From Laspinema sp963821735 (GTDB lineage Bacteria > Cyanobacteriota > Cyanobacteriia > Cyanobacteriales > Laspinemataceae): 64,000 nt of DNA. Shown here piece after piece: positions 26,129 to 34,403 of the stretch (position 1 is the stretch's first letter; each line of letters opens with the position of its first letter). The notes under the pieces were generated by a model. The model saw only the letters and a program-made list of their open reading frames with translations, ran no database searches and was not told the origin of the DNA. The position numbers and the translations under genes were made by a program. The stretch covers positions 558,001-622,000 of the forward strand of contig CAWGFK010000055.1 in the NCBI GenBank assembly GCA_963821735.1, given 5' to 3'.

Positions 26129-28612
26129 CTATTTTTGTTTAATGACGACCAAAGTCATATCATCCAGCATTTTTTGTCCGTCGATGTACTTTTGAACATC
26201 AGCGATCGCCGCCAGTTGAATCTCCTCCACAGATTGGTGCCAATGCTGACTAATGATGTCACACAATTGATTCACGCCATATCGTTGATTGTTCCTATTT
26301 TTGGCTTCCGTAATTCCATCGGTATAAACAACAATGCCATCTCCAGAGTTGAGTTCCACACAAACCTGAGCAATAAACTCTGTAATGTCTTCATCTAACC
26401 CGATGGGTAGCCCTAAATCCATTGTATCCACCCGCTCAATGCGACCATCCGCACGGACCACCAGAATTTCCTCATGTTGTCCGCTAATCCTCACTTGGCC
26501 CTGGCTATAGTTTAACACAGCTAAAGTGAGATTTTTATCAGTTTTCATGCGCTGGACGTTGTGATAAATCGTGCGGTTGAGGGTGTCTAAAAACCTCACA
26601 GGGTCCGTTTCACGACTCTCTTTGAGGGTGCGGACTGCGGATTGGGTCATGACCATGAGGATCCCGCTTTCCAGTCCATGTCCTGTGACGTCCCCGATCG
26701 CGATCGTCCCTACTCCATCATAATTCAGAACATCATAATAGTCTCCCCCCACTTCCTCCGCGCTTTCCATAAAAGCCGCAATTTCTAACCCCTCAATGGC
26801 GGTTAATTCCTCGGGTTGGGGTAGCAGCATTTTTTGAAGTTGTTGAGTCACTTCCAGTTCCGCACTCATCCGGATATTTTCCCCTTTGAGTTTTTCGCTC
26901 TCTTGTTGAGCATAGCGCCATTCGCTAATATCAATTCCCACGGAAACCGTCGCCGTCCCTTGCTGATATTTCTGCACCACCATTAAATAATATCGGGGCT
27001 TACCCTGAACCAAAATGCTAATTTCCTGGGACGCAGACAGAGCAGAACTGTTGAGAAACTTCTGCATGAACTCAGCATACTCATAACTATTTTGGGCAAA
27101 CCCAATTTTTTTACCCACCATTTCTGAGGGTTCTAAATTCAAACTCTCGGCCAGATAACGATTCACCCCGAGATAAGTTCCACTGGAATTAATCCAAGAA
27201 ATCGAACCAGGAACCGCATTTAAAACCGCCTCAAGCTGTTCTTTGGAGGCGGCTAATTCTTGTTCGTGATGGGTGAGGTCCTGGTTTGCTTGCTCTAAAG
27301 CGCTAAAAGAGGCTTGAAGCTGATCAACCATCTGGTTAAAAGCATCCGCCAGTTTTTCGAGTTCAATAATGCCTCGGGCATAAACATGGCGATCGCGTTG
27401 ACCGTTGGCGATTTGTTCAGATGATTGTGTCACCCGCACAATAGGGCGTAAAATCCATTGCGCGATCGCCACCCCACCGGAAATCGAAACCATCAGGGCC
27501 AGCACACAGAGCACCACCGTCTGCTGAGTATTTTCATAAATTTCCTCCATGAAATCCGCTTCCGGTATCGCCACTAAAATCAGCCAATCCATCCCGCGAT
27601 CGTCCTGAAACGGCATCACTTGCAGAAACTGTCTTCCGCCTTCTAAGAAAAATTCCACCCCTTGGGATTGCTTAATATTCTCCAAAGACCCAAACTCAGC
27701 CTTTAACGCATTCAGGGCCGCAATTAAGCGAGGATTTCCACTCTCGGTGGCAGGCAATCGTTGAGGTTCCTCCCCATTGCGTCCCGGAATCAAAGTAGCT
27801 TTTTGTGTAGAAGTTGCCACCAGTAAACCATTGCGTTCTAGGATAAATGCCTCACCCGTTTTACCAATCTGAAGCGTTTCTAAAAACTTGTTGATTCCAG
27901 AGAGGGGAACATCGCATAACAGGACCCCCAAAAACTGGCGATCGCGGTCATACACTGGATACACGGCAGAAACATCCAGCCGTTGCCCGATCGCACTGGG
28001 TTCAATCCCGGTCCAAATTGGCCTCCCCTCCCTCAGCGCCTGTTGATACCAACCGCGAGTCCGGGCATCATAGTTAGGACGTTCCCTCAGCAATTCCCCC
28101 GGTGTCCCGTCCTCCCGGGGAGCATACCGCTGCAAACTCCTCCCGGTTCGTTCAGATGACAACACCAGATAATGTTCTAAGGGGTTGACCCCCACAAACT
28201 CCCCCCGTTCATTGGCATAGGCGATCGTCCCCAAGTCCATCAACTCGCGACTTTGTTCCCAAAAATACTCCAGCAGCAGATCCGGGTCCTCTCGGTTAAT
28301 GCCATTTTGGCGAAACACTTGGGCGTTGAGGTGATGCACCAAGTGGGGTCGATCTAAATAACGCTTCACCTCTTCTCCCACTCGCAGAGCAATTTCCCCC
28401 CGCAGTTGACTGGCGAGTTCATTCACCGTTCGCTGTCCACTGAGAAAAGACAACCATCCCACCAGTCCAGTTGAGAGCAACACGGGAATAATAAACGGAA
28501 CCACCAGAACCGTGCGAAGACGAAATTTCCCTAGGGATTGGAACCAAGGGCGCGTCAAGGGAATGGGGTTCATGGGTGGCGGCATTGGGGCTGGAGAGGA
28601 CTCAGTAAGCAT
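26129..28612 (-). CDS. Membrane sensor with Cache, HAMP, PAS and SpoIIE PP2C phosphatase domains
   Basis: An 827-residue receptor phosphatase. The N-terminus has a Pro-rich cytoplasmic tail, TM1 (about 33-56), a large periplasmic double-Cache sensor (about 60-355, with RTRGWYQQALREGRPIW and AVYPVYDRDRQFLGVLLCDV), TM2 (about 362-385), HAMP (AQWILRPIVRVTQSSEQIANG), coiled coil, PAS (about 465-575), and a PP2C domain (about 610-825). Metal-binding motifs EEVGGDYYDV, IGDVTGHGLESG, VVYTDGITEA and LDDMTLVVIK are all intact. As first gene of the operon it should dephosphorylate the STAS protein encoded by the third gene in response to a periplasmic ligand. Confidence 0.92.
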   Translation of the reverse strand: MLTESSPAPMPPPMNPIPLTRPWFQSLGKFRLRTVLVVPFIIPVLLSTGLVGWLSFLSGQRTVNELASQLRGEIALRVGEEVKRYLDRPHLVHHLNAQVFRQNGINREDPDLLLEYFWEQSRELMDLGTIAYANERGEFVGVNPLEHYLVLSSERTGRSLQRYAPREDGTPGELLRERPNYDARTRGWYQQALREGRPIWTGIEPSAIGQRLDVSAVYPVYDRDRQFLGVLLCDVPLSGINKFLETLQIGKTGEAFILERNGLLVATSTQKATLIPGRNGEEPQRLPATESGNPRLIAALNALKAEFGSLENIKQSQGVEFFLEGGRQFLQVMPFQDDRGMDWLILVAIPEADFMEEIYENTQQTVVLCVLALMVSISGGVAIAQWILRPIVRVTQSSEQIANGQRDRHVYARGIIELEKLADAFNQMVDQLQASFSALEQANQDLTHHEQELAASKEQLEAVLNAVPGSISWINSSGTYLGVNRYLAESLNLEPSEMVGKKIGFAQNSYEYAEFMQKFLNSSALSASQEISILVQGKPRYYLMVVQKYQQGTATVSVGIDISEWRYAQQESEKLKGENIRMSAELEVTQQLQKMLLPQPEELTAIEGLEIAAFMESAEEVGGDYYDVLNYDGVGTIAIGDVTGHGLESGILMVMTQSAVRTLKESRETDPVRFLDTLNRTIYHNVQRMKTDKNLTLAVLNYSQGQVRISGQHEEILVVRADGRIERVDTMDLGLPIGLDEDITEFIAQVCVELNSGDGIVVYTDGITEAKNRNNQRYGVNQLCDIISQHWHQSVEEIQLAAIADVQKYIDGQKMLDDMTLVVIKQK

Positions 28613-28723
28613 GGCAGGATTTTAAATGTAAGTGTTTGACATTTCAAGCCGATCAAGCTTCTGTTTTAACTCAGTTCTAACCCAAATGAACTGTAGCCGC
28701 TATTTTTTAAATCTAATGGGAAT

Positions 28724-28782
28724 AACGACTGAAGTCGTTACTACGAAAGCCTTTTCAGTTCGTAGTAACGACTTCAGTCGTT
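28724..28782. repeat. Perfect 24-bp inverted repeat of the AACGACTGAAGTCG family
   Basis: Arm 28724-28747 (AACGACTGAAGTCGTTACTA plus CGAA) pairs with 28759-28782, with an 11-base loop. The same unit occurs directly repeated at 31009-31065 and a relative at 3250-3354. It lies between ycf23 and the SpoIIE gene. Confidence 0.85.
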
Positions 28783-28822
28783 TCTTCAAGAGTTATGGCA
28801 ACTAACCCGACTTAATTTAGGA

Positions 28823-29572
28823 TTAGGCGTGGATGGTGGAACGGCTAACAGTGGATAAGGCTTCAACGAGACTTTTCACCCCCGCGATCGCCGCGAGTTC
28901 ATTATCCAGACGGTTAATTGCCGAACCGACGCCTACCCCAGCGGCCCCAGCGGCGATCGCCATCGGTGCCGTGATGGTGGAAATCCCCGAAGCGCACAGA
29001 ACCGGCACTGCAACTGCCCGAGAAATGGCGGAGGCAGCCGCCAAGGTGGGTGCTGCTTTTTCGATCGCCCCTAAGATGCCGGGGTGTACCGGATTGCTGC
29101 TGGTGCCGCCTTCGGTTTGGATAATATCCGCACCCGCTTTCACCAATTCCTCAGCGAGATCCACTTGCTGATCCAATTCCAAAATATGGGGAACGGTGAC
29201 CGAAAGCACGATATTCGGCAGCAAAGCGCGGGTTTCCCGGGTCAGTTGCAGCACTTCAGCGGCTTCAAAGCGCCGTCCCATTGCATAGAAGGCATCAAAG
29301 TTACCAATTTCAATTAAATCTGCACCAGCTTCTACACAGGCGACAAATTTTTCCGGTTCAACAGCAGAGACACAAATCGGTAAAGTGGTCAACTGTTTGG
29401 CTAATTTGACTAAGGCTGGATCGGCAGCAATATCGAGGAAGGTTGCACCCCCGCGATCGGCAGCCCGAACTACAGTGGCAACGCGATCGGCGTCAAAGTT
29501 GGTCAATCCGGTGATAATTTTTAAGGCACGTCCTTGTTGAAAGGCACGGTCTAAAGCGGGAATCATGGTCAT
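28823..29572 (-). CDS. ycf23: Ycf23 (DUF561) TIM-barrel protein
   Basis: A 249-residue protein conserved in cyanobacteria and red-lineage plastids. Distinct stretches are ALKIITGLTNFDADRVATVV, GATFLDIAADPALVKLA, LPICVSAVEPEKFVACVEAG, ADLIEIGNFDAFYAMG and QTEGGTSSNPVHPG, with a phosphate-binding-like end LCASGIST...AAGAAGVGVGSAINRL typical of TIM-barrel synthases. Its biochemical function is not known. ATG at 29572 is used; a second ATG two codons later is equally possible. Confidence 0.9.
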   Translation of the reverse strand: MTMIPALDRAFQQGRALKIITGLTNFDADRVATVVRAADRGGATFLDIAADPALVKLAKQLTTLPICVSAVEPEKFVACVEAGADLIEIGNFDAFYAMGRRFEAAEVLQLTRETRALLPNIVLSVTVPHILELDQQVDLAEELVKAGADIIQTEGGTSSNPVHPGILGAIEKAAPTLAAASAISRAVAVPVLCASGISTITAPMAIAAGAAGVGVGSAINRLDNELAAIAGVKSLVEALSTVSRSTIHA

Positions 29573-29662
29573 AATTCAGTTCAGTGTCGAGGCTAATTTA
29601 GCTTTATTTTGACATTCCCTGGTGCAAGACACCAGAGGCAAGGGAGGTTCACGCCAAAACCC

Positions 29663-29790
29663 GCAGGCTGAAGCCTGGGGCTATACGGACGAAGCCCGCC
29701 TGCGCGGGCTGGTGTCATAAAATAAAAACCAGCAGGCTCAAGCCTGGGGCTATACGGACGAAGCCCGCCTGCGCGGGCTGAAGAGGGGAA
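29663..29790. repeat. Tandem GC-rich palindromic repeats (GCCCGCCTGCGCGGGC type)
   Basis: Two near-identical units with a 69-base period share CTATACGGACGAAGCCCGCC and end in TGCGCGGGCT. A related unit appears twice at 35560-35805. Each unit contains the hairpin AGCCCGCctgcGCGGGCT. Open frames running through these repeats are not genes. Confidence 0.75.
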
Positions 29791-29818
29791 ATTAGGTCTT
29801 TGACAACCAGATGGAGTA

Positions 29819-30650
29819 TTAGTCTTCAATCTGATAGGAACACCAATCACTCCAACTTCCGGCGTAGAGTTTGGCGTTGGGAATTCCGGCCATTTCCAGG
29901 GAGAGGAGATTCACGCAGGCGGTTACCCCGGACCCGCAATAGACGATAATTTCATCGGAACCAGCAATATCCGCCCAGCGTTGTACTTGGTCGTTTTGGG
30001 GTCTGACTTGGGCGTTCTCGTCGGTGACTTCTTGCCAGGGATAGTTGAGTGCACCGGGAATGTGACCGGCGATCGGGTCGATGGGTTCATGGTTGCCGAG
30101 GTAGCGATCGCGTTCTCGGGAGTCGATGAGGGCGACTTCGGGCAAGGGGGACCGGGTTTTGACGGTTTCGATATCCACGAGGCGATCGGGGCGGATTTGA
30201 GGAGAAAAAGTGCCCAAATTGGACCGAGGAATCGCATCAGTGACGGGATATCCGGCAGCTTGCCACCCTTTAAATCCGCCATCTAAAATGGCAACGCGAT
30301 CGTGTCCCAGATAGCGCATTAACCACCAGAGTCTGGCGGCAAAGGCAAATCGGGAGTCGTCATAAACCACGAGTAAGACGTCTGGAGAGGTGACCCCGAT
30401 TGCCCCTAATTTTTGGGCGAATAGTTCGGGATCCGGGAGGGGATGTCGTCCGCCATGTCGTTGGACTGGGGAGGATAAATCGCGATTCAGGTGCAGATAG
30501 TGAGCCACCGGGAATATGGTGATGGAGGTATTGTTGTTGTCCGAGTTCCGGATCGGCGAGGGAAAAGCGACAATCGGCGATCGCAATTTGCGGATCGTCG
30601 AGGTGTTGGGATAGCCATTCGGCAGAAACGATGGGATTCGTCTGAGTCAT
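29819..30650 (-). CDS. Two-domain rhodanese-type sulfurtransferase (3-mercaptopyruvate sulfurtransferase-like), one frameshift
   Basis: Transfers sulfane sulfur from thiosulfate or 3-mercaptopyruvate to an acceptor thiol. From ATG 30650 it reads MTQTNPIVSAEWLSQHL, IAIADCRFSLADPELG and YLHHHIPG; here an extra base (around 30511) shifts the frame, which continues AHYLHLNRDLSSPVQRHGG. The inactive first rhodanese domain ends with RVAILDGGFKGWQAAGYPV. The second domain has LIDSRERDRYLG, AGHIPGALNYPW and the active-site loop VYCGSGVTACVNLL, where Cys of CGSGVTA carries the persulfide. CGSGVT-type loops favour 3-mercaptopyruvate over thiosulfate. Confidence 0.85.
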
Positions 30651-31171
30651 GATCAGGTTTGAGGGTTGAGTCAACTATCTAGGGTAAACGCGATCGGGTT
30701 GGATTGGATGGGGGGTGGGGGTTGCTTACAACAGTAGGCTTTTTACTTCCGGTCCCCTCCCCTTGGCAAGGGGAGGGTTAGGGTGGGGTCCACCCAGTTT
30801 GCAAAACACTACTTTTGATACCTGGGTTAACGATGAAACCCTGATTAGGTAAAGGATTAAACCTCTTTCCTATAATTCAGGGTGAAGAGGACCCCACACC
30901 TAACCCTCCCCTTGCCAAGGGGAGGGCTATGAGCAACCAAAACTTGAAAAATTTACCCCGTAAAAAACCTACCGTTGTAAGGGGGTGGGGGTTCCTACGA
31001 ACATGGAGAACGACTGAAGTCGTTACTACGAACATGAGGGAACGACTGAAGTCGTTACTACGAACCTGGGGGATTTTATGCTTTATGCTTTATCCGTCCC
31101 CGTTTTCACCGGAATTTGGTTGGGAAGGTTACTATAACTAAATCAAAATTCAGTCTAAAGGGTTAATAGTT
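30651..31171. repeat. Repeat-rich intergenic region with inverted and direct palindromic repeats
   Basis: No gene is supported. CCCCTCCCCTTGGCAAGGGG plus flanks at about 30753-30787 recurs inverted at about 30891-30925. Two direct copies of AACGACTGAAGTCGTTACTA plus CGAAC lie at 31009-31033 and 31041-31065. The open frame across them is built from repeat sequence. Confidence 0.75.
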
Positions 31172-31759
31172 GTGGAGACTTGGGCGCGCGATCGCACGAA
31201 ATTTATCGTTGAACCCATTGCCAAGGGGATTGCAAAACTGGGCATTTCTGCCAATGCGATTACACTGTTGAGTTTGTTGTTGAATATTGTGGCGGCAGGG
31301 ATGATTGCCAATAATCAACCGTTGTGGGGGGGATTGTTAATGGGGTTGATCGCGATGCCCCTAGATGCGATCGATGGGACTGTCGCCCGGTTACTCAATC
31401 AACAGAATGCGTTTGGGGCATTTTTTGATTCGGTCTTAGACCGATTTTCCGAAGGGGCCATCTTAATTGGCATCACGATTTTATTGATCCACCGTCAAGA
31501 GTATCCCTCGATTCCGATTTGTTTGTTGGCCCTGCTGGGGTCACAAATGGTCAGTTATACCCGTGCTCGGGCGGAAGGATTGAAGATTGAGTGCAAGGTG
31601 GGGTGGTTTCCCCGACTCCCTCGGGTGATTGTGATGGCGGTGGGGTTAATTGTGGATCAGTTGCCGGTGGCGTTGTCGGTCCTGGCGATCGCCAGTTTAT
31701 TGACCAGTTTACAGCGGATTATTCATGTTTATCGGGTCACCCATCCGGTTGAGGAATAA
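31172..31759 (+). CDS. CDP-alcohol phosphatidyltransferase family membrane protein
   Basis: A 195-residue integral membrane enzyme that joins a CDP-linked lipid or alcohol to a hydroxylated acceptor. The catalytic signature D-x2-D-G-x2-A-R-x8-G-x3-D-x3-D is seen as DAIDGTVARLLNQQNAFGAF followed by FDSVLDR. Four to six hydrophobic segments follow. It starts with GTG at 31172. Phosphatidylglycerophosphate synthase and phosphatidylinositol-phosphate synthase share this motif. The nearby inositol-phosphate synthase gene, 1.1 kb away on the opposite strand, hints at an inositol head group, but this is inference. Confidence 0.85.
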   Translation: METWARDRTKFIVEPIAKGIAKLGISANAITLLSLLLNIVAAGMIANNQPLWGGLLMGLIAMPLDAIDGTVARLLNQQNAFGAFFDSVLDRFSEGAILIGITILLIHRQEYPSIPICLLALLGSQMVSYTRARAEGLKIECKVGWFPRLPRVIVMAVGLIVDQLPVALSVLAIASLLTSLQRIIHVYRVTHPVEE

Positions 31760-31783
31760 TCCACAAGTCGGTTTTCAAAGGTC

Positions 31784-31822
31784 TAACAAAACCGACAGAT
31801 TTGCCGATCTGTCGGTTTGTTA
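31784..31822. terminator. Bidirectional terminator between convergent genes
   Basis: ACCGACAGAT pairs with ATCTGTCGGT around TTGCCG, with flanking AACAAA/TTTGTT arms and one bulged A. It lies between the convergent phosphatidyltransferase and PfkB genes. Confidence 0.85.
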
Positions 31823-31837
31823 ATTTCCCAAATATTT

Positions 31838-32710
31838 TTAACCCGGGATTGATTCGGGAGTTTCCCACTCCCGGAGGGGACCGAAATTTTCGAGTTTGCG
31901 GGTGGCAACTTGGGCGGCAAATTTGGCAGCATGACCACTGGGTTCTCCGGTTAAGCGAGCATATAAATAACCGGCGATGTAGGTATCTCCGCAGCCGGTT
32001 GGATCAACGGAGGTAGTGGGTGCAAAGGCGGGAATTTCCTCCAGAGTACCGGATTGATAAACCCAGGATCCTTGAGAACCGGCGGTGATTAAGACTTCTC
32101 GAACTCCCCACTGATTTAGGGCGATCGCCGCTGGTTCTATGGCGGTTTTTCCTGATAGAATTTGTGCCTCTTGGATATCCACTTTCAAAATATCTACCCC
32201 TGCCAGTCCTGAGACTTTTTCGGCCCAATCTGTTGCTTGGACCGTTTGGTTAATCACTTGCCGTAAAAATCCTTGTCCATCTAAAGAAATTAAGGCATGG
32301 GTTGCGAAAACCGCTTGCAGAAATTCCCGGGACATATCCTGATGGGTGAGTGCGCCCAGATGAAAGATTCGGGCTTGAAGTTGGCCTAAGTCTGAGGGGA
32401 TGAAGGGGGAAGCAACAGCCTGGACTCGTTGTTGGCGACTATCGAGGCGATCGCGCTGATAACTATTTTCAAACTGTGTCGTTTCGGGGCTTTCGAGCCA
32501 AAAGACGGTAATCCCCCGACGGGTTAATTCTTCTAACAGATGACTCCGGTCTGAGCGAGAGGTTTTCGTTAACACTGCCACCTTTAACCCCAAGGTTTTT
32601 AAGGCGATGGCGGTATAAATCGCCGTCCCTCCCGCCATTTCTTGGACAATTTTTCCATCAATTTTAATCCGGTCCTGGGTCACATGACCGATTACACAAA
32701 CATCAAACAT
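31838..32710 (-). CDS. PfkB (ribokinase) family carbohydrate kinase
   Basis: A 290-residue sugar or polyol kinase. The N-terminus FDVCVIGHVTQDRIKI and the glycine pair MAGGTAIYTAIALKTLG match the family; the catalytic C-terminal signature is DPTGCGDTYIAGYLYARL, with the anion-hole GCGD and its base Asp. VLITAGSQGSWVYQ precedes it. The gene lies 117 bases downstream of the inositol-phosphate synthase gene on the same strand, with a hairpin between them. A substrate related to inositol is possible, but the sequence does not show it. Confidence 0.85.
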   Translation of the reverse strand: MFDVCVIGHVTQDRIKIDGKIVQEMAGGTAIYTAIALKTLGLKVAVLTKTSRSDRSHLLEELTRRGITVFWLESPETTQFENSYQRDRLDSRQQRVQAVASPFIPSDLGQLQARIFHLGALTHQDMSREFLQAVFATHALISLDGQGFLRQVINQTVQATDWAEKVSGLAGVDILKVDIQEAQILSGKTAIEPAAIALNQWGVREVLITAGSQGSWVYQSGTLEEIPAFAPTTSVDPTGCGDTYIAGYLYARLTGEPSGHAAKFAAQVATRKLENFGPLREWETPESIPG

Positions 32711-32787
32711 TCGACAATTTAGGCAAGATTGGGGGAGACAAGGATGGCAAAAATTGGAGGTTAAACCGGCTAAGATTTCCCAAAATT

Positions 32788-32816
32788 ATCGCCTCATTCG
32801 TCAAGAATGAGGCGAT
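32788..32816 (-). terminator. Hairpin terminator after the inositol-phosphate synthase gene
   Basis: ATCGCCTCATTC (32788-32799) pairs with GAATGAGGCGAT (32805-32816). Read on the minus strand it follows the stop codon by 11 bases and is followed by a short T-run. Confidence 0.6.
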
Positions 32817-32826
32817 GGGGAGGTGA

Positions 32827-33930
32827 TTAATACTCTCTAAATCCGTTAATAAATTCCTCGGTCATCCGGTAGGCATCCCCATCGGGATATTGCTTGGGCG
32901 GATGCTTCATGAAGTAGGAAGAGGGAGAAAAGAGTACCCCGCCTTTCCCGCGATCGAGGGCCAATTTACAGCAGCGAATCGCATCGATCGCCACCCCTGC
33001 CGAGTTCGGCGAATCCTCTACGGACAGGCGCATTTCAATGTTCATCGGCACATCTCCGAAGAGTTTGCCTTCGACTCGAATAAAACAGACTTTATTATCT
33101 TTCTGCCAAGGGACATAATCACTCGGCCCCACATGAATATTTTCATCTTCCAGTCTAGTTTCACAAACCGACTGGACCGCTTCCGTCTTGGATTCTTTTT
33201 TAGACTTTAAGCGGGTGCGATTTAGCATATTCAAGAAATCTGTATTTCCTGCGGTATTGAGTTGATAGGTCCGTTCGATTTTGACCCCTCTTTTTTTGGC
33301 GAGGTCAGAAATCATCCGGTGAACAATGGTCGCCCCTAGTTGGGATTTAATGTCATCGCCGACGATGGGAATATTGCGGGATTCAAATTTATCTGCCCAC
33401 AACTGATTACTAGCAATAAATACCGGAATGCAATTAACAAAGGCCACTCCCGCTTCTAGGCAGCATTCTGCATAAAAACTCGTCGCTTCTTCCGACCCCA
33501 CCGGGAGATAATTCACGAGGACCTGAGCGCCGGATTCTTTTAAAATAGCAATGACATCATCTCGGGTTGGTTCGGGGGCATCGCTGGGGACGAAGGTGTA
33601 TTTATCTGCATAATTCACCAAATGCTCCGAGACCCCATCTAACATTCTGCCCATACTGACTTTCGTGCCAATTTCGGGAATGTCTTCGCAGAAAACCATC
33701 GTACAATTGGGTTCAGCAAAGATAGCTTTAGAGACATCTTGGCCGACTTTTCGGCGATCGATATCGAAAGCGGCAACCACATCGATATCGTTGGGTTTAT
33801 ACCCGCCAATCTCCCAGTGCATTAACCCGATCGCTTCTTCAGAAGTCTTATCTTTATAAAAGTAAATTCCCTGTACCAAGGAACTAGCACAGTTACCAAC
33901 GCCTACGATCGCTAGTTTAATTTTTTCCAC
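32827..33930 (-). CDS. Inositol-3-phosphate synthase family protein
   Basis: NAD-dependent cyclisation of glucose-6-phosphate to inositol-3-phosphate. The protein begins MEKIKLAIVGVGNCASSLVQ, the dinucleotide-binding loop, with FDIDRRKVGQDVSKAIF, the active-region VNYLPVGSEEATSFYAECCL, FVNCIPVFIASN, the metal/phosphate segment VGDDIKSQLGATIVHRM and LNTAGNTDFLNM, and FSPSSYFMKHPPKQ near the end. This is the shorter prokaryotic type. The GTG at 33930 with upstream GGGGA fits the family N-terminus; a GTG at 33981 would add 17 residues. Inositol synthesis from Glc-6-P is known in some cyanobacteria. Confidence 0.9.
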   Translation of the reverse strand: MEKIKLAIVGVGNCASSLVQGIYFYKDKTSEEAIGLMHWEIGGYKPNDIDVVAAFDIDRRKVGQDVSKAIFAEPNCTMVFCEDIPEIGTKVSMGRMLDGVSEHLVNYADKYTFVPSDAPEPTRDDVIAILKESGAQVLVNYLPVGSEEATSFYAECCLEAGVAFVNCIPVFIASNQLWADKFESRNIPIVGDDIKSQLGATIVHRMISDLAKKRGVKIERTYQLNTAGNTDFLNMLNRTRLKSKKESKTEAVQSVCETRLEDENIHVGPSDYVPWQKDNKVCFIRVEGKLFGDVPMNIEMRLSVEDSPNSAGVAIDAIRCCKLALDRGKGGVLFSPSSYFMKHPPKQYPDGDAYRMTEEFINGFREY

Positions 33931-34403
33931 AATCAGTCCCCGTCTCGTGTACTTGCATTTGTCGAAATTGTCAACGTTCACAATAACATAACTAACGGAG
34001 GGAAAATCAGGGGGTTAACCGGGCTGCCTCCGAAGTTGTCTGATTCAGCCTGCTTGATCTTTATGAGGGTAAGTGCTGTCCCGGTTGGGTAGACCGGATC
34101 CACAACCCTAGGTACTCAGAGAATGGCCTTTTGCTATCCCCTGAACATTTTAGAGTATTTATGCAAGGGTCGGATTCTACAAAATGATTCCCGACCCTTT
34201 GCCCCAAGGGATTGATGTCATGAAAGATTACAACAACCTAGAGGGGAGTCCCCCCGGTGGGGCGATCGCCTCCACTGCCCCATCCAGACCCCAAAATACC
34301 CCGGATGCAAAAAAGCCTATTGCCCGAAGTTTACCCAAACACCGATACTAAAGACAGTGGTGCTTGTCACCCAATTGCGGCTTTGTAATGGTTCTACAAT
34401 TCT
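33931..34403. other. Divergent intergenic region upstream of hisC
   Basis: Apart from the low-confidence small frame at 34220-34351, nothing definite is seen. The region carries the promoters of the inositol-phosphate synthase gene and hisC. Confidence 0.4.
34220..34351 (+). CDS. Possible 43-residue protein, weak evidence
   Basis: ATG at 34220 opens a frame encoding MKDYNNLEGSPPGGAIASTA and a basic Pro-rich tail ending RSLPKHRY. It lies just upstream of hisC. No strong ribosome binding site and no recognised family. The HIP1-containing composition could give this by chance. Confidence 0.25.
   Translation: MKDYNNLEGSPPGGAIASTAPSRPQNTPDAKKPIARSLPKHRY

Noticed and set aside
29593..29850. 85-residue open frame on the minus strand
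   Set aside because: Its peptide repeats ARAGGLRPYSPRL twice because it crosses two copies of a GC-rich intergenic repeat.
30929..31141. 70-residue open frame on the plus strand
   Set aside because: It runs through palindromic repeat sequence and its peptide is made of repeat translations.
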